Assembly (NCBI GenBank): GCA_016790695.1
Contig: JAEUOS010000074.1
Coordinates: 51,627-115,626 of the forward strand
DNA from: Burkholderiales bacterium
Lineage (GTDB): Bacteria; Pseudomonadota; Gammaproteobacteria; Burkholderiales; JAEUOS01
Reading direction: 5' to 3'
DNA length: 64,000 nucleotides
A model generated the notes under the pieces. It made no database searches and was not told the origin of the DNA. It worked only from the letters and a program-made list of their open reading frames with translations. Position 1 is the first letter of the stretch; each line of letters starts with the position of its first letter. Shown here piece after piece: positions 43,516 through 52,212 of this stretch. The position numbers and the translations under genes are program-made.

Positions 43516-44229
43516 TCAATACAGTTCCATCAGCGCCGCATTGTCCCGGAGCTCATCCGGCAGCGCCTCGCGCACCATGCGGCCGGCCTTCATCACCGCG
43601 ACGCGGTCGGAGACCTTGAGCGCCTCGCGCACGTTCTGCTCGACCAGCAGGATGCTCATGCCGCGCTCGCGCTGCAGCGCGCGGATCGGCTGCATCAGGT
43701 CCTGGAACAGCTTGGGTGCGAGCCCGATCGAGGGCTCGTCCATGATCAGGCAGCGCGGCTGGCCGAGCAGCGCGCGGCCGATCGAGACCATCTGCTGCTG
43801 GCCGCCGGACAGCAGGCCCGCGCGCTTGGCGTAGAACGCCTTGACCGGCGGCAGCACCGAGAGCACCCAGTCGATGCGGGCGGCGCGCTCGCCCTTGGGG
43901 ATGCCCGCCGAGCCCAGGCCCAGGCTCCAGATCTCCTCGACGGTGAGGCTGGGAAAGATGCCGCGGCCCTCGGGCATCATGGCGATGCCGTGCGCGGCCA
44001 GGGCGCGCGGCGCGTGGTCCGCCAGCACGCGGCCGTCGACCTTGACCTGCCCCGCGCGCGGGCGCACCAAGCCGAACAGCGTGCGCATCAGCGTGGACTT
44101 GCCGGCGCCGTTGTGGCCGATCAGGCACAGCACCTCGTTCTCGCGCAATTCGAGCGACACGCCCATGAGCACCGGCTTGCCGCCGTAGCCGACGTCGATG
44201 CCCGCGGCGGCCAGGACCGGCGGCGTCAT
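43516..44229 (-). CDS. livF: Liv-type ABC transporter ATPase (LivF)
   Basis: A 237-residue ATPase with Walker A GHNGAGKST at residues 38-46, LSGGQQQM signature, Walker B LIMDEPSIGLAP, and the LivF-type MPEGRGIFP block. ATG at 44229 overlaps the livG stop. It is the last gene of the second complete Liv operon, arranged K-H-M-G-F on the minus strand, unlike the K-F-M-G-H order of the first. Confidence 0.9.
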   Translation of the reverse strand: MTPPVLAAAGIDVGYGGKPVLMGVSLELRENEVLCLIGHNGAGKSTLMRTLFGLVRPRAGQVKVDGRVLADHAPRALAAHGIAMMPEGRGIFPSLTVEEIWSLGLGSAGIPKGERAARIDWVLSVLPPVKAFYAKRAGLLSGGQQQMVSIGRALLGQPRCLIMDEPSIGLAPKLFQDLMQPIRALQRERGMSILLVEQNVREALKVSDRVAVMKAGRMVREALPDELRDNAALMELY

Positions 44230-44984
44230 TCGGCGCGCTCGCCGAAGTAGATCGCGGCCAGCGCCGGATCGTTGAGGATGGCCTGCGGCTCGCCCTCGGC
44301 GAGCAGCCGCCCCTGGTCGAGGAAGGCGATGCGGTCGGAAATGCCTTTGACGATGTCGAGGTTGTGCTCGATGATGCAGATCGTGATGCCGTGCCGCAGC
44401 TGGTCGCGCACCAGGGTGACGAAGCGGTCGTAGGAGCCGGGGTCGAGCCCCGATGCGGGTTCGTCGAGCAGCCACAGGCGCGCGCCGGCGGCGAGGATGC
44501 GCGCGACCGAGAGGAACTTGCGCTCGGCATAGGCGAGGTCGATGGCGCGCGCGCGGCGCCGGCCGGACAGGCCGACCGCGTCGAGCGCGTCGAGCGCGCG
44601 CGCGCGCCGGGCCGCGAGGCCGGTGCGGCCGCCGCCCTGCCACAGCCAGGCGCCGCGCTCGGTGACGGTGAGGACGTTCTCCTCCACGGTCATCTGGTCG
44701 AACAGCTTCAGGTCCTGGAACGTGCGGCCGATGCCCGACTGGGCGATCTTCCAGTGCGGCACGCCCCGGATCGAATTTCCGAGCCAGGTCACGTCGCCGG
44801 CGTCGGCCGCGAGGTGCCCGGTGATCAGGTTGAACAGCGTGGTCTTGCCGGCGCCGTTCGGCCCGACCAGGGTGGTGACGATGCCCTCGCGCAGCGCGAA
44901 CGAGACGTTGTCGACCGCCTTCAATCCGCCGAAGGTCTTGGACATCTCCCGCGTCTCCAGCAGGACCGCGCCGCCCTGGCTCAC
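44226..44984 (-). CDS. livG: Liv-type ABC transporter ATPase (LivG)
   Basis: A 252-residue ATPase with Walker A GPNGAGKTT at residues 41-49 and Walker B LWLLDEPASGLD. The signature loop reads LAYAERKFL rather than LSGGQ, an unusual change at a normally conserved site, and the Q-loop block is GRTFQDLKL. GTG at 44984 overlaps the livM stop by four bases. The rest of the fold looks intact. Confidence 0.88.
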   Translation of the reverse strand: MSQGGAVLLETREMSKTFGGLKAVDNVSFALREGIVTTLVGPNGAGKTTLFNLITGHLAADAGDVTWLGNSIRGVPHWKIAQSGIGRTFQDLKLFDQMTVEENVLTVTERGAWLWQGGGRTGLAARRARALDALDAVGLSGRRRARAIDLAYAERKFLSVARILAAGARLWLLDEPASGLDPGSYDRFVTLVRDQLRHGITICIIEHNLDIVKGISDRIAFLDQGRLLAEGEPQAILNDPALAAIYFGERAE

Positions 44985-45868
44985 CGGTCGTCCTTCGGGT
45001 TGTCGCGGAAGCCCCAGATGCCGCCTGGCCGGAAGATCATCAGGAGCACCATCGCCAGGCCGTAGACCATCTGCTGGATCGACCCGATCTCGCTTTGCGG
45101 CAGCCCGGGCAGGTAGGAAAGCGCGGCCGGCAGCAGCAGGATCAGCACCGTGCCCACGACCGGGCCGACCAGGGTGGCGGTGCCGCCGATGATCACCATC
45201 GCCATCAGCACCACCGAGGTGTCGAGCGTGAAGCTCTCGACGTTGACGAACGACAGGTAGAACGCGTAGAGCGATCCGGCCACCGCGGCCAGCGCCGAGG
45301 ACACCACCACCGCGAGGGTCTTGATCACCGCGACGTTCTTGCCGAACGCCGACGCCGCGGTCTCGTCGTCGCGGATCGCCTTCAGGCTGCGGCCGAACGA
45401 CGAGCGCACCAGCGTCGCCACCGCCAGCATCACCAGCGCCAGGCAGACAAGGCACAGCACCAGGTACTGCTCGGGCGAGGCGACGGTCCATCCGGGCAGG
45501 CGCGCCGGCGGGATGTTGGTGATGCCGCCGATGCCGCCGGTCACCACCTTCCATTCGGAGAACACCGTCATCGCGAGCATCTGCAGGCCGAGCGAGGCGG
45601 CGACGAAGTACTCGCCGCGCACGCGCAGCGCGGGCAGCGCCAGCGCGAGCGAGATCAGGCCGGCGAGCGCCATCCCGGCGGCGGTCGAGAGCAGGAAGCC
45701 GCCGGAGAGCTTCATCGCCACCAGCGCCGCGGTGTAGGCGCCGACGCCGAAGAACACCGCATGCGCCATCGAGAAGATGCCGGCGTAGCCGAGGACGAAG
45801 TTGAGCGTGACCGCGAGGATCGCGTTGATGCTGATCAGCACCGCGAGGTTGACGAGGTAGGCCCACAT
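44981..45868 (-). CDS. livM: Liv-type ABC transporter permease (LivM)
   Basis: A 295-residue permease with about eight membrane segments. The ATP-binding-cassette contact loop is near residue 190 (RDDETAASAFG). The ATG at 45868 opens a hydrophobic N-terminus (WAYLVNLAVLISINAIL); upstream in-frame sequence is not membrane-like. It follows livH by 11 bases. Confidence 0.88.
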   Translation of the reverse strand: MWAYLVNLAVLISINAILAVTLNFVLGYAGIFSMAHAVFFGVGAYTAALVAMKLSGGFLLSTAAGMALAGLISLALALPALRVRGEYFVAASLGLQMLAMTVFSEWKVVTGGIGGITNIPPARLPGWTVASPEQYLVLCLVCLALVMLAVATLVRSSFGRSLKAIRDDETAASAFGKNVAVIKTLAVVVSSALAAVAGSLYAFYLSFVNVESFTLDTSVVLMAMVIIGGTATLVGPVVGTVLILLLPAALSYLPGLPQSEIGSIQQMVYGLAMVLLMIFRPGGIWGFRDNPKDDR

Positions 45869-45879
45869 GGCGGCTCGCG

Positions 45880-46755
45880 CTACTTGGCGCCGTGCGGCCG
45901 GCCGAGGAAGCCCGCCGGCCGGAAGATGATGAAGGCGAACAGGATGACGAAGGTCACCGCCTCGCTCCACTGCGGGTCGAGCTTCCACACCGCGAGGCTC
46001 TCGGCGAGGCCGAGCAGCATGCCGCCGTAGGCCGCGCCCTTGAGCGAGCCGATGCCGCCGACGATCGTCGCCGCCAGGCTGATCAGCATGATGTGCGCGC
46101 CGAGGCCGGGGTTGATGCCCTGCGTGACGGCGGTCAGGGCGGCGGCCGGCACCACCAGCACCGAGCCGAGCGCGAAGGCGACCTGCGCCAGCCGGGTCGG
46201 CTCGAGGCCGTAGACGCGCACCAGGTCGGGGTTGTCGGCCAGCGCGCGCAGGCCGGTGCCCACATGGGTGCGCGTGAGGAACAGGTTCAGGCCCAGGAAG
46301 AACACCAGCGCCACCACCAGGGCGACGCCGGCGATCGGCGCGACGAAGAGGTTGGGCGCGACCTCGACCGCCTGCGACAGGCCGACGGTGACGGTCTCGA
46401 ACCCGCGGCCGAACACCGTGCCGACCAGGTTCTGCACGATGATCTGGGTGCCGAAGGCGGCGATGAAGACGGTGAAGAAGGCGCCTTCATGGCGCTGGAT
46501 CGGCCGGTAGACCAGGCGCTCCATCGCCAGGCCGAAGGCGAGCACCACCGCGACCGCCAGCGCGAGCCCGGCGGCCCAGTGCCATTTCTGCACCGAGACG
46601 CTCCACCAGAACAGGTAGCCGGCGATGGTGAAGGCGGCGCCATGGGCGACGTGGAACACCTTGGTCGAGCCGAAGATCAGCGCGAAGCCGACCGCGGTCA
46701 GCGCGTAGATCGCCCCCAGCTGCAGGCCGTTGATCAGGAGTTGGAGGAACAGCAC
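45880..46755 (-). CDS. livH: Liv-type ABC transporter permease (LivH)
   Basis: A 291-residue permease with the LivH opening LINGLQLGAIYALTAVGF and about eight membrane segments. GTG at 46755 starts it 51 bases after the binding-protein stop. Together with the two ATPases and LivM it forms the inner-membrane part of the second Liv system. Confidence 0.9.
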   Translation of the reverse strand: MLFLQLLINGLQLGAIYALTAVGFALIFGSTKVFHVAHGAAFTIAGYLFWWSVSVQKWHWAAGLALAVAVVLAFGLAMERLVYRPIQRHEGAFFTVFIAAFGTQIIVQNLVGTVFGRGFETVTVGLSQAVEVAPNLFVAPIAGVALVVALVFFLGLNLFLTRTHVGTGLRALADNPDLVRVYGLEPTRLAQVAFALGSVLVVPAAALTAVTQGINPGLGAHIMLISLAATIVGGIGSLKGAAYGGMLLGLAESLAVWKLDPQWSEAVTFVILFAFIIFRPAGFLGRPHGAK

Positions 46756-46806
46756 GGCGGGCTCGACCGGCGGGGCGCCGGCGGCGCCCCGCGCGGCTGC
46801 GACCGG

Positions 46807-47934
46807 TCAGCGGACGACGATGTTGCCCTTGACGAGCTTGCCGGCGCCGCCGTCGATCTCGTTGATCTGCAGCGGCATCGAGACCGTGCCGTTGGGCAGG
46901 AAGGTCATCCTGCCGCCGACGACGTCGAAGCTGCCCATCGCCTGGCGCTGCTTCAGCAGGTTCTCGCCGGTGATCGGCTGGCCCGCCTTCTCCAGCGCCT
47001 GCGCCAGCTTCACGAACACCATCACCGCGTTGTAGTAGTTGGCGACGTAGGCGTTCGGATCCTTGCCCTTCTTGGCCTTCCAGTCGCGCGCGACGCGCTG
47101 GCTCAGCGCGTCGCCGTTCCAGTTGATCGACTGGGTCGGGAACAGCGCGCCGCGCGCCTCCGGCAGCTGGGTCACGGTCGGCGAGGCGAACGCCGAATAG
47201 CTGACGATCTGCTGGCGCACGCCGTTGTCGCGCAGCTGCTTGACGATCTGCGCCTGCTGCGTGCCGAACGAGGCGATGAAGACGACGTCGGGCCGCGCCT
47301 CGCGCACCTTGGCGGCGAGCCCGGAGAACTGCTGCGAGGCGCGCGGCACCTGCTGCGAGCTCACCATGGTGCCGCCGTTCTTCGGCACGTGGATGTCGAG
47401 CTCCTTCTTGATCGCCTCGCCGGCGGGATCGTCGACGTAGAGCAGCGCCACCTTCTTCCAGCCCTTCTCCTTGACCAGGTAGGGCGCGAGCGCCAGCACC
47501 TCGAGGTTGACCAGCGGGATCACGTTCCAGAAGTAGTCGCCGAGCTCGGCCAGGTCGGGGCCGATGCCGCCGCCGTTGACCGACACCACCTTGGCCTTGT
47601 CGCCGACCGGCGCGATCGCCTTCGACACGCCGGTGAAGGCGGACAGCACGTAGGGCACCTTCTCGACCGAGACCAGCTTGTTCATCGCGACCACGCCCTG
47701 CTGCGGGGTGGCCTGGCTGTCCTCGATGACCAGCACCAGCTTCCTGGAGAGCATCTTGTCGGCGTTGGCGTGCTCGACCGCGAGCGCCGCGGCGCTGCCG
47801 AACAGGTCGCCGTACTCGGCGTTGGGGCCGCTCATCGGCAGGTTCGCGCCGATCTTGATGTCCTGCGCGGCTGCCGGCATCGCGCCGATGGCGCAGGCGG
47901 CGCCGAGCGCGCCCAGAATCGCTTTCAGCTTCAT
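46807..47934 (-). CDS. Liv-type periplasmic substrate-binding protein
   Basis: A 375-residue binding protein: signal peptide ending PAAAQ near residue 24, then the type I fold (IKIGANLPMSGPNAEYG; later ASFGTQQAQIVKQL). It is the first gene of the second Liv operon. The upstream 197 bases to the divergent SDR gene should hold both promoters; no clear operator was seen. The ligand cannot be predicted. Confidence 0.9.
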   Translation of the reverse strand: MKLKAILGALGAACAIGAMPAAAQDIKIGANLPMSGPNAEYGDLFGSAAALAVEHANADKMLSRKLVLVIEDSQATPQQGVVAMNKLVSVEKVPYVLSAFTGVSKAIAPVGDKAKVVSVNGGGIGPDLAELGDYFWNVIPLVNLEVLALAPYLVKEKGWKKVALLYVDDPAGEAIKKELDIHVPKNGGTMVSSQQVPRASQQFSGLAAKVREARPDVVFIASFGTQQAQIVKQLRDNGVRQQIVSYSAFASPTVTQLPEARGALFPTQSINWNGDALSQRVARDWKAKKGKDPNAYVANYYNAVMVFVKLAQALEKAGQPITGENLLKQRQAMGSFDVVGGRMTFLPNGTVSMPLQINEIDGGAGKLVKGNIVVR

Positions 47935-48131
47935 CGCATGTCTCCCCGGGAAGGTTGGCGCGGCTGGCGCACCGGAGGCGCCGCCGCGTCGAATCGCGCC
48001 GCGCATCGCGCCGGACGGACCGGCGCGCAGGCCGCACGCAACGCATCGAACCAGTATAGCAACGCGCCGCCGGCGCGCCGCGCGGCGGGTTTGGCGCACA
48101 ATGCCGGCTTTCCGGACAAGGGGGGACCTCC

Positions 48132-48905
48132 ATGCAACTCGACCTGCAGGGCAAGGTGGCGATCGTCACCGGCGGCACCCAGGGGATCGGGCGGGCGACC
48201 GCGGAACTGCTCGCGCGCGAAGGCGCGGCGGTCGCGATCGTCGCGCGCGGCCTCGAGCGCCTCGACGACGTCTCCGACGCGATCCGCGGCGCCGGCGGCA
48301 AGGTCGCGGCGATCGCCGCCGACGTCGGCCAGGCCGCCGATTGCGAGCGCGTCGTCGCCGAGACGCTGGCCGCGTTCGGGCGCATCGACATCCTGGTCAA
48401 CAATGCGGGCACCTCGGCGACCGGCGAGTTCGAGAAGGTCACCGACGCCACCTGGCAGGCGGACTTCGACCTGAAGCTCTTCGCCGCGATCCGCCTGGCG
48501 CGCCTGGCGATCCCGCACATGCGCACGCAGGGCGGCGGGCGCATCATCAACATCACCAACATCGGCGCCAAGCAGCCGCGCGCGAAGAGCATGCCCACCA
48601 CGGTCACGCGTGCCGCCGGCCTGGCGCTGACCAAGGCGCTGTCCAAGGAGTTCGCTGCCGACGGCATCCTGGTCAACACCGTGTGCATCGGGCTGATCCG
48701 CGCCGGGCAGCACGAGCGCAAGGCCGCCGCCGCCGGCGTCGACCTCGAGCAGCACTACGCGGCGATGGGCCGCGAGATTCCGCTCGGCCGCGTCGGCCGC
48801 GCCGAGGAGGTCGCCAACGTGATCGCGTTCCTGGCCTCGTCGGCGGCGAGCTACGTCACCGGCACCAGCATCAACCTCGACGGCGGCACGTCCGGGGTGC
48901 TCTAG
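48132..48905 (+). CDS. Short-chain dehydrogenase-like protein with altered catalytic triad
   Basis: A 257-residue SDR-fold protein: dinucleotide motif TGGTQGIG (residues 13-20), NNAG at 90-93 and the C-terminal GTSINLDGG. The usual Ser-Tyr-Lys active site is absent: by position Ser becomes Asn143, Tyr becomes Thr156 and Lys becomes Arg160. It may be a noncanonical reductase or have lost oxidoreductase activity. It is divergent from the Liv operon and its stop is 12 bases from the convergent rdgC. Confidence 0.82.
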   Translation: MQLDLQGKVAIVTGGTQGIGRATAELLAREGAAVAIVARGLERLDDVSDAIRGAGGKVAAIAADVGQAADCERVVAETLAAFGRIDILVNNAGTSATGEFEKVTDATWQADFDLKLFAAIRLARLAIPHMRTQGGGRIINITNIGAKQPRAKSMPTTVTRAAGLALTKALSKEFAADGILVNTVCIGLIRAGQHERKAAAAGVDLEQHYAAMGREIPLGRVGRAEEVANVIAFLASSAASYVTGTSINLDGGTSGVL

Positions 48906-48917
48906 GCACGCGCGGCG

Positions 48918-49814
48918 TCAGGCGGGAACGGCCTCGCCGCCGAGCGCCTCGACCAGGTCCGCGGTCAGGCGCGCCAGGTCGCCGGTGGCGATCGCGGCGT
49001 CGGCATCGAAGCGGTCCTCGTCCTCGGCAGCGGCCTCCTTGAACACGCCCTCGAGGAAGCGGATCTTCTTGATCTGCAGCGTGTCGGTCAGGACGCAGGA
49101 CACCCGGCCCGACCAGGTGAGGCCGAGCCGGGTCGGCTGCTTGCCGCCGTCGATGTGGCGGCGGATCTCGGCGATGTCGAGCGGGTGGCGCGAGTAGCGC
49201 ACCGCCGCCTGCGCCTCGTCGGTCGACTTGAGCTCGCACTCGCGGTCGAGGTCGAATTCGCCGGGCGCCTCGCGCTGGGCGAGCCAGTGCGCCATCGCCG
49301 TCGCGGGCGCAGTGCGCGTGTCGAGCAGCGCGACGTTGAAGCGGTCAAGGGAGCGGATCAGCGCGACGATCACGAGGTCGGCCTTGGCCTTGGCGGCGGT
49401 GTCGACGGCGAGCAGGCGCGCGCGCGGGTCGATCCAGACGCCGACGCCCGCCTGGCGCGTGAAGGCCTGCGGCAGCAGTTCGGCGGTGATCTGCTCGCGC
49501 AGTTCCCTGGCCTGCTGGCGCGACGGCTTGCGTCCGGTCTTGGCCTCGATCGCCTCGAGCTTCGCGGCGACGGCGCGGCGCACCACCGAGGCGGGCAGGA
49601 GGCGGGTCTCGATCATGAAGCGCAGGATCCAGTGCCCGTTCACCGCCTCGGCCAGCGCGCCGTGCGCCTCGCCGCGCGGCGGCGCCCAGCCCGTGGATTG
49701 CTCCTGCGTCGGGCGACACTCCGTGAAGGTGTTGCGGGCAAGCGCCTCCTCGAGCTGGGGGAGCTTGGCCGGCCAGGCGGCGCTGATGCGGTACAGGGTG
49801 AGGTTCTTGAACAT
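48918..49814 (-). CDS. rdgC: Recombination-associated protein RdgC
   Basis: A 298-residue protein matching RdgC along its length: start MFKNLTLYRI, LLPASVVRR, and the block HIDGGKQPTRLGLTW. RdgC forms a ring dimer around duplex DNA and limits RecA. It is a proteobacterial chromosomal housekeeping gene, supporting a chromosomal location for this window. ATG at 49814 is the conserved start. Confidence 0.93.
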   Translation of the reverse strand: MFKNLTLYRISAAWPAKLPQLEEALARNTFTECRPTQEQSTGWAPPRGEAHGALAEAVNGHWILRFMIETRLLPASVVRRAVAAKLEAIEAKTGRKPSRQQARELREQITAELLPQAFTRQAGVGVWIDPRARLLAVDTAAKAKADLVIVALIRSLDRFNVALLDTRTAPATAMAHWLAQREAPGEFDLDRECELKSTDEAQAAVRYSRHPLDIAEIRRHIDGGKQPTRLGLTWSGRVSCVLTDTLQIKKIRFLEGVFKEAAAEDEDRFDADAAIATGDLARLTADLVEALGGEAVPA

Positions 49815-49950
49815 GGCGGGCAGGCCGGGCCGGCGGCGCGGGATCGCGCCGTCCGGCGTGCGGAACGGTGGGCGGCCGCGGCGCCAGGCGCCGGCAGCGG
49901 GCGCGAATCATACCCGCTCGGCGTGGCGCGCGCGGCGCGGCCGCGCCGCG

Positions 49951-52191
49951 CTAGGCCGGGAGCGCGGCGCCGGCGCGGTCGACGCGGAAGACGGCGACGG
50001 TCCGCGACAGGTTGTGCGCCTGCGACTTCATCGACTCCGCCGCTGCGGCGGCCTGTTCGACCAGCGCCGCGTTCTGCTGCGTCACCTTGTCGAGTTGCGC
50101 GACCGCCTGGTTGACCTGGTCGATGCCGCCGCTCTGTTCCAGGCTCGCCGAGGTGATCTCGGCCATGATGTCGGTGACGCGGCGCACCGAGCCGACGATC
50201 TCGTCCATGGTCGCGCCGGCGTCGCCGACCAGCTTGGAACCGGCTTCGACCTTGCCGACCGAATCGTTGATCAGCGCCTTGATCTCGCGCGCGGCGTTGG
50301 CGCTCTTCTGCGCGAGGCTCCGGACCTCGGTGGCGACGACCGCGAAGCCGCGCCCCTGCTCGCCGGCGCGCGCGGCCTCGACCGCGGCGTTGAGCGCGAG
50401 GATGTTGGTCTGGAAGGCGATGCCGTCGATCACGCCGATGATGTCGGCGATCCGGCGCGACGCATCGGCGATCGCCGCCATGGTGTCGACGACCTCGCCG
50501 ACCACGCCGCCGCCCTTGCGCGCGATCCGGCTCGCGGCCTCGGCCAGCTGGTTGGCCTGGCGCGCGTTGTCGGCGTTCTGTCGGACCGTCGCGGTGAGTT
50601 CCTCCATGCTCGAGGCGGTTTCCTGCAGGCGCGACGCCTGTTCCTCGGTGCGCCGCGACAGGTCCGTGTTGCCGACGGCGATCTCGCGCGAGACCGTGGC
50701 GATGGTCTGGGTCGACTCGCGCACCTCGCCGACGATGCCGGCCAGGCGCTCGCAGGTCGCGTTGCAGGCGCGCTGGATCGCGGCGAAGGCGCCGTCGAAG
50801 GTGCCGTCCATGCGCGCCGTGAGGTCGCCGTCGGCGATCCGGCGCAGCACGTTCTCGACGGCTGCCAGGCCCTCGCGCACCTCGCGCTGGAAGCGGTTGA
50901 GCCCGTCGGCCGCCTGGGCGTGAAAGCCGGCCAGGCCCGCGGTGTCGATGTCGCGCGAGAAGTCGCCGTGGCGGGCGCGTTCGATCATGCCGGAGATCTC
51001 CGCTTCGGCGTGCAGGTCGTCGGTTCGGTCGACCCATTCGCCGACCGAACCGAGACGCTCGCCGCGCTCGCCGGTGATCGGATTGGTGACGATGTCGAAC
51101 TGGCGTCCGCCGATCGCCAGCCGCGAGCGCCGCGTCGCGTCGAGCGTGGCGAGGCTGCGCAGGGCGGCGGCCGGGTCGGGGTAGAACATGCCGATGCTGC
51201 CGCCGATGAGCTTCGACGAGTCGAACGCGGGCAGTTCCTGGCGGATCCGCGCCTCGTGCCGCGCGATGGTCTGGCGGATGGCGCCGTTGAGATAGACGAT
51301 GGTGCCGTCGTTGTCGGCGATGCGGATGTTGGTCATCGCCGTGTCGAGCGCGCGCCGGATCCGCGTCATCTCGCGCAGCGTCGCCGTGTCCGACCGCGCG
51401 CGCTCCAGCAGCTGCGTCTGCATCGAGGCCAGGGCGGCGAGGAACCGGCCGGCCTCGCCCGGCGCGTCGTCGCGGATGCGATTGTCCAGGCGGCCCCGGG
51501 CGATGGCGTCGGCCACGCCGATGGCCTCGGCGAGCGGCCGGCTCACGGAGCGGGCGATCAGGGTGCCGAACGCGCCCAGCACCACGAGCAGCGCCGCCAT
51601 GACGCCTGCCAGGGTGCGGGCACCGGCCCAGAACGCGGCCTCCACGTCGTCGACGTAGATGCCGGACCCGATCACCCACTCCCACGGCGCGAACCCGGCG
51701 ACGTACGACAGTTTCGGCACCGGCTCGCTGCTGCCGGGCCTGGGCCACAGGTAGGGCACGAAGCCGGCGCGGTTGCGGCGAACTTCCTCGACGAAGGCGA
51801 CGAACAGCCGCAGCCCGGCGGGATCCTTGAAGTCGCCGAGCGCCTTGCCGTCGAGCTCGGGCTTGATCGGGTGCATCACCATGCGCGGCGACATGTCGTT
51901 GATCCAGAAGTACTCCTGACCCTCGTAGCGCAGCGACTTGAGCGCCGCGGCGGCGGCCTGCCGGGCCTGGGCATCGGTCATCCGGCCCGCGGACGCCTGC
52001 GCGTGATAGGCCGCGACCACGCCGTGCGCGACCTCGACCACGTGCTTGGTCGCGAGCCGCTTCTCGTCGAGCATCGCGTCACGCTTGGCGAGAAGCGCGA
52101 TGACGCCGACCAGCAGGATGGCGAGCGAGGCGATGCCGGTCAGGAGCCAGAGGCGGCCGGCGATCGAGTTCAGTCGGGGCAAGGCGGGCAT
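49951..52191 (-). CDS. Methyl-accepting chemotaxis protein, Cache-PAS type
   Basis: A 746-residue chemoreceptor. Membrane segment at about 10-30, periplasmic single-Cache domain at about 35-180 ([29 protein letters not shown]), second membrane segment near 190-210, HAMP, a PAS-like part near 285-390, further HAMP-like turns, and the signalling hairpin ([20 protein letters not shown]) with methylation helices. ATG at 52191 follows GGAGG at eight bases and is preferred over GTG at 52206. Single-Cache domains often bind small organic acids. The tail has no NWETF-type tether. Confidence 0.9.
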   Translation of the reverse strand: MPALPRLNSIAGRLWLLTGIASLAILLVGVIALLAKRDAMLDEKRLATKHVVEVAHGVVAAYHAQASAGRMTDAQARQAAAAALKSLRYEGQEYFWINDMSPRMVMHPIKPELDGKALGDFKDPAGLRLFVAFVEEVRRNRAGFVPYLWPRPGSSEPVPKLSYVAGFAPWEWVIGSGIYVDDVEAAFWAGARTLAGVMAALLVVLGAFGTLIARSVSRPLAEAIGVADAIARGRLDNRIRDDAPGEAGRFLAALASMQTQLLERARSDTATLREMTRIRRALDTAMTNIRIADNDGTIVYLNGAIRQTIARHEARIRQELPAFDSSKLIGGSIGMFYPDPAAALRSLATLDATRRSRLAIGGRQFDIVTNPITGERGERLGSVGEWVDRTDDLHAEAEISGMIERARHGDFSRDIDTAGLAGFHAQAADGLNRFQREVREGLAAVENVLRRIADGDLTARMDGTFDGAFAAIQRACNATCERLAGIVGEVRESTQTIATVSREIAVGNTDLSRRTEEQASRLQETASSMEELTATVRQNADNARQANQLAEAASRIARKGGGVVGEVVDTMAAIADASRRIADIIGVIDGIAFQTNILALNAAVEAARAGEQGRGFAVVATEVRSLAQKSANAAREIKALINDSVGKVEAGSKLVGDAGATMDEIVGSVRRVTDIMAEITSASLEQSGGIDQVNQAVAQLDKVTQQNAALVEQAAAAAESMKSQAHNLSRTVAVFRVDRAGAALPA

Positions 52192-52212
52192 GCGAGGGTC
52201 CTCCACCTGACG

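Noticed and set aside
41138..43834. 898-codon plus-strand frame across the tandem receptors and LysR
   Set aside because: It is the shadow of three well-supported minus-strand genes; no recognisable domain.
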